A DNA stretch of 64,000 nt, taken from positions 202,741,729-202,805,728 of the forward strand of contig NC_134568.1 of the NCBI RefSeq assembly GCF_050947875.1, written 5' to 3'. Made by a program: the position numbers and the translations under genes. This document shows positions 45,763 to 57,665 of the stretch, one piece after another; positions within the stretch are counted from its first letter, which is position 1; each line of letters begins with the position of its first letter. Below the pieces are notes generated by a model, which saw nothing but the letters and a program-made list of their open reading frames with translations, did not search any database and was not told the DNA's origin. Origin of the DNA: Dermacentor variabilis. Its lineage: Eukaryota > Arthropoda > Arachnida > Ixodida > Ixodidae.

Positions 45763-46825
45763 CGCCGGCAGTTTGCTCGTATTTATGAGAAAAGGTCAGA
45801 AGTTTGCGATGTCAAGTCGGGGGTGCCACAGGAATCAGTCCTTGGGCTTTTGCTGTTTTTGATATTCATCAATAACTTCATCGAAGAATCGCCTGTTACA
45901 GCAAGGTTATTCGCAGATGACTGATTTACCAAACCCTTTTTAGCAACCTTCTAAAAAAGCAAACGAGTGTGACTTGTGGCAGATGTCGCTAAATCTTCAA
46001 AAGGCAATATTTATGACCATTACACCCACATAAGCGCCAACCGCATCTATTCACATACACATTGCTAGGTGGACCACGGATTCGAAGAACTCAGTACAAG
46101 TACACTAGAGTTACGATTAGGTCAGGCCTAAGTTGAACGCTACACATCAACAATGTAGTAGGGAAAAGCAATCAGAGACTGAAATATTTTCCGCATGTCC
46201 TAAAATTTGACCCCACGGCTTCAAAACTGACAGCTTATAAGATGATTGTGTGCTCGCTATTAGAGTATGCGTGCGAAGTGTGGGACCCGTATGAAAAAGA
46301 CTCTGTGTCAATGTGAGTGAAACTGCAAAGTCGTGCACTAAGGTTCATTTTCTCGCAGCATCGGTGGCAAGATGCAGTAACATCACTTTATGCGGAATCG
46401 AACTTTCCCGTACTTAGTGTTTGGATTAAGCACAAACGGCTTGATCTTCTCTCTTCGATCGTCAAAGAGTTAGTCCTGGTCAATAATCTTCGGCATATAA
46501 ATTAGACAAAATCTCGAATATATGCAATAAACACAATAAGTGCGTTAAGGAATGCCGTCTTTTGCAAAGAGTGCTCCAAATACTCTTTTTCTCTCTCAAC
46601 AGCGCGTGATTGCAATTGTCTTCCAGCACACGCCTTGTGTAAGCGCGAACAGTTTTTCGCTCTTTCTGAATACTGGCAACAGTAGGATGCGTAATTAGAT
46701 TGCTCTATTTTCTTGTTCTGTTGTAGTGCGTACAGCATGTTGATTGATCATTGTTTTCCCACTCCGGCCTTGGTCCTGATTCGGACCGACAGTATTTGGA
46801 AATAAAATAGACGAATAAACAAATC
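45763..46825 (+). mobile_element. Jockey/CR1-like LINE 3' fragment
   Basis: RT text VKSGVPQESVLGLLLFLIF INN in two pieces and ARLFADD near 45900 (usual LFADD catalytic box), then a C-terminal piece LQSRALRFIFSQHRWQDAV at 46320-46375. After a long 3' region it ends in aaataaaatagacgaataaa at about 46800-46825. Several stops and frameshifts. Confidence 0.7.
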
Positions 46826-48585
46826 AGATCGCTGTTATGGCACGTAAGGCCCCTGCATTAACTTTAAAAAAAAAAAAAACACGCACGGCGACACATTCGC
46901 ACGCAGCGCCACACCCCGGCTTTCTTTGAGCAAGGCAAGATGTTGAACCTGGACTCGCTGTCTCTTTCGCACGTTTGTGCACTCAAGTACAACAACATTG
47001 GGAAAAAGGAACATTTCTTGCGTGTTCCGCTATGAATAACGTTTCCACCGTCTAGTTGTTCATATATTGCACTGTTGATATTTCTTCCGCCCTCCGGCAT
47101 TCTGTGCGCTAGACTCACGGTAATGCGTTTCAAAAACCTAGTATGCTGCTGACCTCGTTATGAGCAGCAAGCTGATCAGTGATTTTGCGTGTCTGGCAAT
47201 GAAACACGGTTAATAGAGCGAGTTTCCTCTCGGCAAAGCTGTGCGTGTACACGCATGGATGCGTAGGACAAGCCGTTCAACGTTTCTTTTGACTTCATTC
47301 TCTCTCCCCCTGCCGCACAAGGGACCAAATTTTCGAGATATAACAATTACGATGTGTCCTAATTTTGTGGTCTTTGAGAGGGGAAAAGTATAACTTAGTC
47401 TTTGATACAGCCGCTGAATGACAATGTTTTTGCCTGTAGGAGTAGTCTGACTCTCGGACTTTATTATTTTTTCTGCAGTCGATGGTCAACTTGTAAGGCA
47501 CAGCAACTTCGTGCTTTTGTTGTTAATTTATTTCATGCTCTCTTAGTTTCATGAGCTCAGTTGAGATAGTGTGTACGAGCGCACAGTGGAGGTAGGAGTT
47601 TGCAACTGAAGGGGAGGGGAAATGTCGATATACATGCATGCGCGTATAGGCACGACCTCAACGACGAACGAACGCAGACGCACGCTCAAAGTATAGTGCC
47701 TGCATTTTTCGGGACGCCAAGATATCGCACCAGAAGCTTCCGCTTTACCGACCTTAGCCAACTGAAATTTGCTTATAGATGACTTATGTTCAGAGGAATG
47801 AAGTGGCTGTGGCAATCTATTGAGAATAGGCTTAATAAATCAGGCATAATATATGTAAACATAACGGTAAATAAAAAAAAAGGAAGACAGAATACAGGGT
47901 CTACTACAAGCGGCAAAGCACGCCCAACGAACATCAGTCTAAAAACACATAGAAATACAGTCGGGCTTTCAAGATGCCGCCAGGAATGGTGCCAGCGTAA
48001 CAAAACCCCCGAGAACCGGTAGGTACAAGCTGTTGCGAGGCAGTGCAGCAGCAACAAACAAAATTTTCGCCACCGTTTAATGGACTTCGGTGACGTGCTG
48101 GTTTCTCGGGCAGTACAAGAGGGCGCCAAGCTACTGGAGAAGCCTTACGGCCGATCACAGACAGGACAGTAAAGAGAAATGCAGAACGAATGTACAGCAT
48201 AATAAATCAAGAACAGTTCTTTGAATGTAAGCTAGAGCGAATAGAAATACTTGAATTACGTTCCGAAGACGATATACGCGTTTGAACACTTCCTCCCTCA
48301 TTTACTGCGGCACACAAGCTATGACGCAGCGGTACCAAAGTGACAGGGCCATCTTCATTGGAAATCGATGAAGCTTCTTACAGCGAAGCTGTTTATGCGG
48401 ACCATGTGCCGTCACTGTCGGACTTCGCTAAAACTATCATCATCAGCAATGGCTCGAGCGTCGTCGTCTTCTTCCACAGTTGGCTCCGTTGCCGCTCGTC
48501 ATGCCAGTGTAGAATTTCACTTCTCTTCTGTCGTCGTAATGGGGAGGCCGCGTTTACGGGGGTATGAGCCATTGCTTAAGGGGCT
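46826..48585. other. No gene recognised
   Basis: Frames up to 118 codons on minus (47773-48129) lack motifs. From about 48300 to 48585 the plus strand may already be part of the Helitron-like remnant or another repeat (gtaatggggaggccgcgttt), but this is not demonstrated. Confidence 0.35.
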
Positions 48586-49149
48586 ATGAACCCTTCATTG
48601 TCTTACCCGCAGAAGCTATTCTACGTGGCGCTCAGACAATGCACCGACATAAACCGGTTGAACTTGACCAATGTCATAGGGGAGTACCGATTCTACCACA
48701 GACAGGAAAAAGTGGACCCGCAGCTGGCACGTGAAGTCACTAGACTTCACAAACACCCTCTGAAGACTTTAACAAAGGCTTGCCCAGAAGGTCGTACAGT
48801 GGGTCCTGGGGAAGTTACATTGGCATTGCTAAACGTCCTTTCTCTAAACAAGCACGCCGTCGACGTGATTCACGATGAGGTTCTTCAGAAAGTCGATGTC
48901 ATCTGCTTCACGGATGCGTGGAATGCCAACATATCGCAAATTAATGGATATACTGCACTATTGCTAACGTGCAACCCAGATAGACATGCTGGAGGAGAAG
49001 GGATCTACCTCACGCGCGCGCACAATAAAGAAAAAAAAAGCACCGGGGAAAACCGTAAAAAAAGCACTTCTAAAGCATCCGCACCACACGAAGCACGCGA
49101 AACCGAAAGTGAGGTGAAAGAATGGCGAAACAAAAGATTTGCAATATAG
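48586..49149 (+). pseudogene. Helitron/Helentron remnant: helicase end joined to an APE-type endonuclease
   Basis: 187 open codons. Residues 10-55 (QKLFYVALRQCTDINRLNLT, then RFYHRQEKVDPQLAREVTRL) resemble the last motif of Pif1-like helicases, normally YVALSRV/C followed by a short tail; here S and R of VALSR read R and Q. From about residue 78 the frame continues as the start of an endonuclease/exonuclease/phosphatase domain: LALLNVLSLNKHAVDVIHDE, VDVICFTDAW (the catalytic Glu position reads Asp), INGYTALLL, RHAGGEGIYLT. This helicase-endonuclease fusion is known from Helentron-type Helitrons. The frame ends in lysine-rich non-homologous sequence, so the element is truncated. The identification rests on motif reading only. 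Confidence 0.65.
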
Positions 49150-49422
49150 ACTGCTTGCGAAGTTGGAATTGCATGGGGTAACACTTGGTGTAACTAACAC
49201 AGCTTTGCTTTTCGACCATCATCATCGCCTGGAAGGGGCGGTGATTTTTGAAAGGGTTAGACCCTATAACGTAAAGCTATGCCAAGCTTTTCTATTCGAC
49301 TTCTGCAATTAGCTTCACGATTGGTCAAAAAATTTTCGGGCCACCCCCACTTGACCTGTCTTTTACACCATGTAACGAAAACCGTGGCAGTGGCAGTGTT
49401 CCTTCCTCCTCTCTGTGGATTC

Positions 49423-49466
<44 letters not shown>

Positions 49467-50004
49467 TCAGGATCCACAATAAAATCCTTGTTGAAAGTTA
49501 GCGCTTGTCTTGTCTCGACTTGTCCCTTGTCCTTACTGCGGTAGTTGCTTGTATCACAGTTATTTTTGAACACAACAAACTGCACAATATATAAATGTGA
49601 GAATACGACCCTATTGAACGCGAATAATGGAACGCAGTGACAGTGCCCGCGGAAAATTGTTTACGGACCTTCTGAGATTGCGTCAAACACCCCCCAAAAG
49701 AAACTAAAGGACAAGAAGAAAACCCAACAGGAAAGACTAAACTTCAATATTACTCCTCAAACTGGCTTTGCAGGGACATGGATGGAGCAGTAATAATTTA
49801 TATGCGAGCGCATTTTGTTAACTAAATCTAGCCCCATTGCTGAACCAGCGTTTCACGACTCTATGCGACGCGTTATAGGGCGCCATAGATGGCGCTATAA
49901 TGATATCTGATGCGTGCACATTGCGTGTGGCAGATCTTCGTGTCAATCCATGGTGGCATGTAGATCGACATGAGTACGCCGATGGTGGCAAGACGACTAA
50001 AGAA
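49150..50004. other. No gene recognised; (AT)n at 49423-49464
   Basis: About 20 AT units at 49423-49464. Otherwise no features recognised. Confidence 0.5.
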
Positions 50005-50242
50005 CAAAATTTAAATTATGGGGTCTTACGTGCCAAAACCACTATCTGATTATGAGGCATGCCGTAATAAGGGACTCCGGATTAATTTTGGCCACTTGGG
50101 GTTCTTTAACGTTCACCAAATGCACGGTACATGTGCTTTTTCTTTTAGGCTCGTCGAAATGCAGCCGCCGTGGCCGGGATTCGATCCCACGACTCCGTGC
50201 TTAACAGCGCAACGCCATGGCCACTAAGCCACCATGGCCGGT
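50005..50242 (-). mobile_element. Ruka-like SINE
   Basis: On minus the head begins at about 50242 (ccggccatggtggcttagtg), with a B box GGGATCGAATCCC-like sequence at about 50178-50190. The body follows and a tail ends in ataatttaaattttg at 50005-50019. Complete and well preserved. Confidence 0.85.
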
Positions 50243-50261
50243 GGCACGAAAACCACGACGT

Positions 50262-50670
50262 CTTAAGGATGATGAGAGGACTATCACGACCGAATGACGA
50301 CGACGGTGACGTGAAGACGACCACGGCATCTCGATTTCGAACAAATGCAGGTGACGACGACAACGACGTTGACAGCGACATGGCGACGGCACGATGACGC
50401 GACAAGAACAACGATAACGACGACGTTGAAGCGTGATTACAACGACGGCGAGATGATGAATACGATGGCATGACGATGATGCAGTGGCGATTAGCATGTC
50501 GATGACGGCTACAACTATATGGCATGACGACATTGACACCATGGTTACTGCGATGGCGTGGCGAAGACGACGAAATCACGACGATGACGATGACATGGTG
50601 ACGAAAATGACAAGAATGTGGCACGATGACGGCTGCATGATGCTGACACCATGACGGCGGTGGTATGACG
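50262..50670. repeat. Imperfect GAC/GAT-rich trinucleotide region
   Basis: About 400 bases dominated by gacgacg, gatgacg and related triplets, long open on the minus strand as Ser/His/Arg-rich frames that are a composition artefact. Confidence 0.8.
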
Positions 50671-51224
50671 ACTCAAGTGCTGTCGCGGCAAAATGCTGCA
50701 TGTAATATACATGTGGTAACCATGAGGTAAAGCATGTACGTGTAGCATTTGTTTGTTGTGGTTAGACCAAATAAGGCACGTTAACAAGATGCTAGTTGAA
50801 CAAAGTGCTCTGACTTCGGGTGCCGACAAGTTCTTTGAGAAGCACTTCGCACGGAACGAGTTTGGAGCAGCGTGCAGCGCATAGCGATTGGATGCTCGTT
50901 ACAAATGCTGTCACGCAACACAGCTTCTCATGAGCTCTCCACATCATTTTCGATAGATTGGGAGCAGTTTCCTGCACACACTCTAACACAGACACGCACC
51001 ACAGGGCAGGCAGACCATTGTAAGCATAAGCACGTATGGATTCTCTTAGGGTGTTCCAGTCAGGCGTCCTACAGGAGCAGGGGAAAAATGAAATCGGTGG
51101 TTAATATATTATTAATTGCGAAAGTCACTGCACACCAGCCACTTGCATTGCTTGTACTCATTACAAAAAAGGGTAACCGAGAACAATTAACTTATTCAAA
51201 AAGGTAATCGATTACAGTGACCAA
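50671..51224. other. No gene recognised
   Basis: A 111-codon plus frame at 50872-51207 has no known motif. Confidence 0.4.
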
Positions 51225-51890
51225 TTACTGCCCCACGAAAGTGCCAACGACGCTTTGTGAACTTGCGACGCGTGGGGCCATAGTCCAAGAATAATTGTCT
51301 CTAAAAGTGGTCTACTGTCTAATCGGTTGAACACACTCCGAAGAACGTCGCGTTCAACGTCATAAAAGCGCACAAAAACACAACACGTGCTGAATTAATT
51401 AATTAATTAATTAATTAATTCTGTCGTTTTACGTGCCAAAACCACGATTTGATCATGAGGCATGCCATAGTGGGGTACTCCAGATTAATTTTGGCCACCA
51501 GGGGATATTTCCGTGGCCCTGCAGATGCAAGGGACACATTCGTTTTTGCATTTCGCCCCCAACGAAATGCGGCCGCCGCGGCCGGAATTTTATTCCTTGA
51601 TCTCGTGCGTATCAGCGCAACACCATAGCCGCTAAGCCACCGCGGCGGGTACAACGTGTGCTCGATCACCTCTTCACAGTTGCACCAGTCACAGATAGGT
51701 GTGTCGAACATTCCAATAAGGAATTGGTAGGCTTTCGTAAAAGCCACCGCTAACGAAAGGCGGCACAGTAATGTTGCATCACGGTGGGAGAAGTGCGATG
51801 GAATCTGCAGCTTCAGTGTAGGATCAAGCCAGTGGAGACAAGTTAACAATTCGAGAAAAGCAGGGTGGACGCGGCGAAGTACATAAACAG
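51225..51890 (-). mobile_element. RNase H-type LINE 3' coding fragment, split by a SINE
   Basis: On minus: LHWLDPTLKLQIPSHFSHRD, ATLLCRLSLAVAFTKAYQF and the zinc tail CDWCNCEEVIEHTL, which stops at the Ruka insertion at 51652. It resumes left of the SINE (from 51391) as CVFVRFYDVERDVLRSVFNR and LDSRPLLETI, the expected continuation. The SINE therefore landed within the zinc-tail codons. No 3' untranslated end is visible. Confidence 0.75.
51392..51652 (-). mobile_element. Ruka-like SINE inserted in a LINE
   Basis: The head at 51652 reads on minus acccgccgcggtggcttagc, and the body matches the family. The tail is (attaatta)n at 51392-51420. Flanks aacacgtgct (51382-51391) and aacgtgtgct (51653-51662) form an imperfect 10-bp target duplication, 8 of 10 matching. 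Confidence 0.85.
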
Positions 51891-52672
51891 AGTATGTCGA
51901 TAGTTGCTACGAGTCTAGAAGGTGACTCGACAATTAGTGGCACTGCAAAAACAGGAAAGGCGGAGGTGGCGGAAGACGCTGCCTTAGCACTGGCAATAGC
52001 CTCTGCGGAGGCTATATCGTAGTCAGCGACTCCAAGACCGCCTTCAAGAACTATGCCAAAGGAAGAATCTCGTCGGAAGCGCTAAGAATTTTAACCAACT
52101 TTTGTAATGATTGATATGTTTGTATTATGTGGGCACTCCTCCCTTCCCGGAACGAAATAGCGCACAACCTGGCTCGAGGACTGACAGACCCAACAGGTGA
52201 TACGCAAATACTGGGAAAGGAGAGAGACCGGATGACCAGCTTTAACGAGATCACCAAACGCTATAAATTGGGAAGGGCCCGTTTCCCCCCGGCGCACTCC
52301 TCGCTAAGTAGACGGCAAGCGACGGCATGGGGCCTCTTACCAACAGATACATATCCGAACCCGGTGGCCTACCACCGCTACTACCCGGACCTTATAGGGA
52401 TAGATGTAGATTCTGTCAAGAAAAGGCGTACCTACAAGATATGGCTTGGGCTTGCCCTCGGACACCCACACAGAATAAAACACATAAGACCAGAGAGCAG
52501 TGGGAGACCGTGTTGCTCAGCTCTGCAGCGGAAGACCAACTCAAGGCAATCCAGCAGGCTGAAGATGCCGCCAGGGCCCAAGGGCTCGAGGCCGTCATTT
52601 AGGTAGAGATGTCTAGTTGTCATAAACCTACTGTACTAAAATAAAGTTTATTCGTCCTCCTCCTCAACGAAG
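51891..52672 (+). mobile_element. RNase H-type LINE 3' fragment, second family
   Basis: Plus text: ALALAIASAEAIS then SDSKTAFKNYAKGRISSEAL (RNase H) and NEIAHNLARGLTDPTG. The C-terminal region follows, with ITKRYKLGRARFPPAHSSLS and, after a frameshift near 52400, CRFCQEKAYLQDMAWACPRT, ending AQGLEAVI and a stop at 52602. The 3' end actaaaataaagtttattcg with tcctcctcct is at 52638-52672. It faces the minus LINE at 51225-51890. Confidence 0.75.
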
Positions 52673-52690
52673 TTTCAGTCTTGGTTAAGG

Positions 52691-52801
52691 TGTTTTTCCG
52701 ACCGTGAAAGAAGCCCGCTAATACAAACAAAACTGCCGCTCGACTGGCCGCTCGAGGCACTTTGCGTGTTTTCGCGGGCTTCTTTCATGCTCGGAAAAAC
52801 A
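52691..52801. repeat. 28-bp inverted repeat hairpin
   Basis: tgtttttccgaccgtgaaag/aagcccgc at 52691-52718 pairs with gcgggcttctttcatgctcg/gaaaaaca at 52774-52801, with 2 mismatches in 28 and a 55-base loop. Perhaps the ends of a very short MITE. Confidence 0.85.
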
Positions 52802-52879
52802 TTTTTATGTAGCATGCATCGAGCAACAGTATCGGGAGTTTTTCATGTTGCTCTACAATTTCCTCATCGACACCTTTAA

Positions 52880-53063
52880 TCTAATTATAATATTTATGAA
52901 GTTGAGTAATTAATGAAGACTCATTATCTAATTAGGCGTGATGGAAAGATAATAATCTGACTATATCTCCAAGTGACGACAAACAACATTAACTTGGTTG
53001 TGTCCATCTGCGTGGCATTAGCATATTTTTAATGTTTCGCTCAAGTTACGTGGCACACCCAGT
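52880..53063. mobile_element. Right arm of a TIR transposon/MITE related to the one ending at 61950
   Basis: caagtgacgacaaacaacat, taacttggttgtgtccatct and ttttaatgtttcgctcaagt ending cacccagt follow the same order as caagaggacagcgaacaata, ctaagttggttgcattcacg and tttaatgtttggcctggctt before 61950. The left arm is not seen. Confidence 0.55.
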
Positions 53064-53224
53064 ATGCTATACCGTAATACCTAACTGTAGGTAATTAATG
53101 AAATATAATTCATTGCGTGCAAGTTTGCGTTACATCTACGTATTAAGATTGGGACGTCTGTGCAAGGTAAATTATAAATAAAAGGGCGCATTCGCTGTTT
53201 TGATGCCGAGAATTTGTATAGAAC

Positions 53225-53350
53225 GCTGCTCTTTACTAATAGAGAAAGGAATATAGGGAATGGCAGGGAGGTTCACCAAATAGGAATATTCTGTATGCCA
53301 CTTTGCTCTGGGCGAGGGAGAAAAGGGGAGGATAAAAAGGTGTTAATTTG
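53225..53350 (-). mobile_element. LINE 3'-end fragment
   Basis: On plus, ggaatggcagggaggttcac and gggcgagggagaaaagggga are the complement of the shared RNase H-LINE 3' end. Non-coding and isolated. Confidence 0.65.
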
Positions 53351-56300
53351 CGACTGCATTGAAATAGTGATTCCATTCTAGTTCCACTCCTTTCTGGATT
53401 TTGTCAATAGTCCGAGCCTAAGTTTGCATCTGGACTCGTCGGTCGTGACCGGTGTATGGTAGGAAATAAATAGGCGATGAACTGAAAAGAATCCTTGTTC
53501 TCTGGATGAATCTTCCTATAGACTCTTACGAATAGAAATAACGGGCAAGCATCCGTGCATAAGTGGGCTTTATTCTTGGGGAGGTTGACAAACTGGGGTC
53601 TTGTTGGAAAACCGCGGATATGCTTCCTCTAGTACCATGCTATTTTTTTTCTTGCAACATTCTTATTTATTTATTTGCTACGTGCTTTACAATGTAACCC
53701 ACTTCCATATCTTCGTAATTTGGCTATAGCAAAACGTCGCAGCCATATTACGTGTTTAAGTCAACATGATACACCAACTCTAAAAGAAATTTAACTGTCC
53801 GCAGCGCGTCGGGTTTAATACAGTTGAGGTAGTATACAGCCCCAGATTGACGATGCTAGACGTCACGGGCTCGCGATCCCGGAGGGTAGCGAGGCTCAAG
53901 GAACAGCCCGGCCTCGAATTGGCCGTCGTGAGGTGGTCTTCCTTCCGCGCACACAGCGTAGAACGATTTAGTTTTGTTCGGCTCATTGATTACCGTCTCT
54001 TTCCACACGTTGCCTACAATGGCAGCCTCTAAACTTCTTTATACGTCATGAATGGTTCTATGAAAGAACGCCATTTCAGTATGTCTTGTTTCGTCTCCTG
54101 TTTCAGCCTATACTCCCCCGTGCTCCGGCAGAAAGGAGCGAGGACCATGTTTAGGCTGCTTACATATCAGGCACAGGTTCACAAGTCTGAATAATGGGGG
54201 TTACTCATATATGCACTTATTCCAACATCCACACACAGGAGTCGACGCTGATTCATGATACTCGGCGCCGCTCTTTGCAGAGTGTTTTTCTCTTTCTATT
54301 TCCAGCACTGCCACTCCATAGGATGAAAAAACCATGTGCACTTAGCTCTGTGCCGGTTGAGGCTGGAAACTATACAAGATGTCTACCCAGTGTGGTTAAA
54401 GAGCAATGGAGGTTCGTTGACACCGCGCTGAGAGAAAATGCGCAGTGCAACTCGGCGTAAGCTCGCTACCGCTTCGAGAGTCACGCAAGCCACCGGCGGT
54501 ACACAATGGCCGCCATGCCAGACAGCGCCGTCGGCCACTGCGCCCGGGCGCGGACGAAATGGGAGGAACGCGTGCCTTGGCCCGATCCACGTTACGTCAG
54601 TGGCCTGCGTGCGCGGCGGAGTCCGTTCCGGCAGCCAGCGATGGGATTCCGGAGCTCCACGGGCCCGTGTCCAGCGGGGCAAGGACGCTGCGTTGCGCCA
54701 CTTTCGAGGTCAGGTGCGGAGCCCGGACCACTTCCACACGCCGGCGCGGTTGGCTGCGTAAAGTATACAGCGCACGCGCTGAGTGGTTCCCTGTCGCACT
54801 CTTCATAGTCTTACTGACATCTGCCTATGTTAGTGCTAAAAAACGATGTTGAGGTGGTTTCGTCTTTTGACTCACTGCGACAGGTCCACACAGAAAAAGA
54901 GTCGGAGAAAACAAAAAACCAGCAGCGTTTTACAGTGAGGTTAACTATAGAGTCGATCAAAACCAACTTGACCTTTCATAAAGGAACATGATCACGGGTC
55001 AGACATACAGGATCAGCGCGCGCAGCACACGCAGAAATTTCTTGTGGTGGAAAAGACGCGAAAAAAATCTGAACGAACGACCGGGCAAGGAGCATCACTC
55101 TCAATTAACCGTATTCAAAAGGGACAGATACACTCTTTAAGGAAGTTGCTAGCGTACACAAAAATTTTTTCATCACCGAAAACAGACCAGATAGCAGTGC
55201 AACTTCAATTTCCAAAATGCACGCTTATCTTAACATAAACGCTAAGAATTCATTTCATTGCTGCTCAGGGCCACAGACGTATCGCTGATACAAACATATC
55301 GCTTCTTTCTGTTGTAATATGCCTCCATGAATTCACAACAATAGGTACAAATGTTCTTTTCTCGGCACCACAGAAGCTCGCTGGCTTGTGCTTAGGCATT
55401 TTAATGTCGCAGAAGCAGTCCCTGTGTGGGAAAAATCATGCTAGGCCATAGCTTGCCTACGTGGTTGGCGGGTAGTGTACGAAATCCCTCTTAGTTGTGG
55501 TAGAGTTTATATTGACCATAGAGAGACTGCTGCGTAAATGACATAGCAAAAGAGCAACAGCTTTCAATGAAAAATAATATACCTGCACATCTGCCTATGC
55601 ACTGTGGTTCCTGCGCGTTTAAGCCCCACGTCTTTCTAATTTTCGGGTATTCGGCAAAACCAAAGATCCCTTGTTAAGTGAGTTAATGGAGGCATATTGC
55701 ATCAGAAAGAAACGAGATATTTAAGCGATGCGTCTGTTACCAGAGGCAGCAATATACCGTATATTAGGATAAGCATACATTTTAGCAATTCAAGATTCAC
55801 GCTTCATGAATATTTGTCCTGTTCTCGGGCGCAAATGTGTCTGCGCTTACTGGTACCTTCCTTAAAGAGTGTGCCTGTCTTCCCCGAATAATGTTAGTTG
55901 CGAGTCAAGCCCTTTCCTGCCTATTAAAGATTGTATACATATATCTCTCTCTTTCCTGTTTGGACGTTTCTTAACATATTTTCGTGTCTGTTACACCGTA
56001 AGAAGTAGGAATCAATTATTAGAAGCATCTTACAATTGCAGCAATGGCTCACTGTCACTGTCTTCCAATCTGAACAAACTAGATGTTTTGTCTCGTTCAG
56101 CAGTTCATACTGTAAGTAATTCCTCGCAGCCAGAGAACGAACACACAGAGCAAAACAAGTACGTGTTTTCTTACTCTCTGTCTTCGTTCCCCGGCTGCGC
56201 TGAACTTTTCTTTTTATTACGTGGTATATAGGAGATGTTGTCGCCTTTAATTGGCGGCGGTTACTCCTTTTCACATAGGGATTAAAAAAATAAAACATAA

Positions 56301-56559
56301 CAAAATAATGAAATCACAATAGCACAAATTCTAGTCACATGAGTACACTAATGCCACACTGTACTTACTGCAGACCCGGGTGCAGCCCCTTTCACCCCTT
56401 TCATTAACGCGTTTGTGAAATTTGCGAATGCGGCATAGCACACACTGCACTTCTGAAAATATTCTAATAAGCTAAATTTGTTCAACTGTAACACTTGTTT
56501 TTTCCGCCAACGCTCTGGAAACGTTAAGACATCCTAACAATTTTACTTTCATTCATTGT
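53351..56559. other. About 3.2 kb without a recognised gene
   Basis: A CpG-rich patch at 54440-54760 is open in five overlapping frames of 64-135 codons, which I take as a composition effect. It could be an unmethylated regulatory region. Elsewhere frames are short and AT-rich. Confidence 0.4.
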
Positions 56560-56640
56560 TGAGCGAGATCGTACACACAGATCATAGTGGGAGGTCTCCT
56601 GGCCCTGACGGCTTCTGCACGCGAACTCACGTGTGCCGGA
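56560..56640 (+). pseudogene. LINE RT scrap
   Basis: SEIVHTDHSGRSPGPDGFCT includes the start-of-RT motif S-P-G-P-D-G. Nothing contiguous on either side. Confidence 0.4.
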
Positions 56641-57224
56641 CTAATTTCCTAAAATTATGGCTGAAATTGCTCTCACAAAGACCAACATTCTGCGAAGCAT
56701 TCTTATCGCGTATTAAGAACAAAGATTCTGCTCTAAAAACTCGACCCTTGTTGAAATTACGCCTTAGTCCTGGCGCTGGAGGTGATTCCTGCCAACATTT
56801 CCCGCCATCATTTCGGCAGCCCATGAAGTCCTCATTTGGCTTTATTTTTTTCTTTATTTTAGTGACTTGAAAATCCTGTATAATTGAAAAGTACGCCACA
56901 ACCGAAGAATGGAAACGTGCAAAAAATGCAGCCAATTTCGAACAACCAGGCCAGCTGATATAGTTCCCATTTGACACAAGAAAAAATGTGTGGGTCAATA
57001 AACATTGCAGTTCATTTTCACAGATTGGACTATATCAATAATTATGTACGACAATGACCATATCGATGGCACCGGGTTCGACGGAACACCGTGCGGGCTC
57101 GCCGTTGTGAGAAAAAGACGTTGAGCCGCCGGTTAGCATGCGAGAAGCGTAATGCCGGGTCAGGAAATGAGGCGCCATGTTCAGCTATGGAGGGTGATGG
57201 TTATCATGATGATCCTTCAAGAAG

Positions 57225-57665
57225 CATTTGCCCGGCTCTTACTCTTACACCGGAAGAACTTGCAGTCCAACCTGCTGCAACCTAAGCGCCAGCTGCCGGC
57301 TACCCTACCTTTGAATGACACAGCGAGGAGGATATCGGATGGTGATGCCGGAAGCATCACCGAAACCTTAACGAATACCGAGTTGATCGCTGCCATTGAT
57401 GATGCAAAGGCACACTCATCGCCTGGACAGGACAACAAGCTCCCCAAGTTGTTTAGGAACTTAGAAGGGGATGCCATTGATGCTCTACTTCATGGTATGA
57501 ATATAATCTGGATTATGGAAGTAATTCCGCCGTAATGGAAACATTCGGCAATAGTACCCATACCGAAGCCAGGCAAACCATCAACCAGGTTTTAGACAGT
57601 CCGCCCAATTTCTATGACTACGACAATTTGCAACTATTTCAAGTGAATGTTTTCCACCGAACTTT
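57225..57665 (+). pseudogene. LINE RT N-terminal fragment
   Basis: NDTARRISDGDAGSITETLT, then TELIAAIDDAKAHSSPGQDN (RT start motif), a WKHSAIVPIPKPGKPS block at 57536-57585 after a stop, and VRPISMTT. This is the finger region of an RNase H-LINE RT, one stop and one frameshift away from continuous. Confidence 0.7.

Noticed and set aside
50145..50624. 159-codon Ser/His/Arg-rich minus-strand frame
   Set aside because: Composition effect of the GAC/GAT trinucleotide region plus the end of a SINE.
53850..53960. Possible tRNA or SINE B box in gggctcgcgatcccgg
   Set aside because: No matching A box or cloverleaf could be built around it.
54383..54852. Cluster of long frames on both strands, one ending with a hydrophobic stretch
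   Set aside because: Five overlapping frames in CpG-rich sequence with no start context, splice pattern or motif that favours any one.
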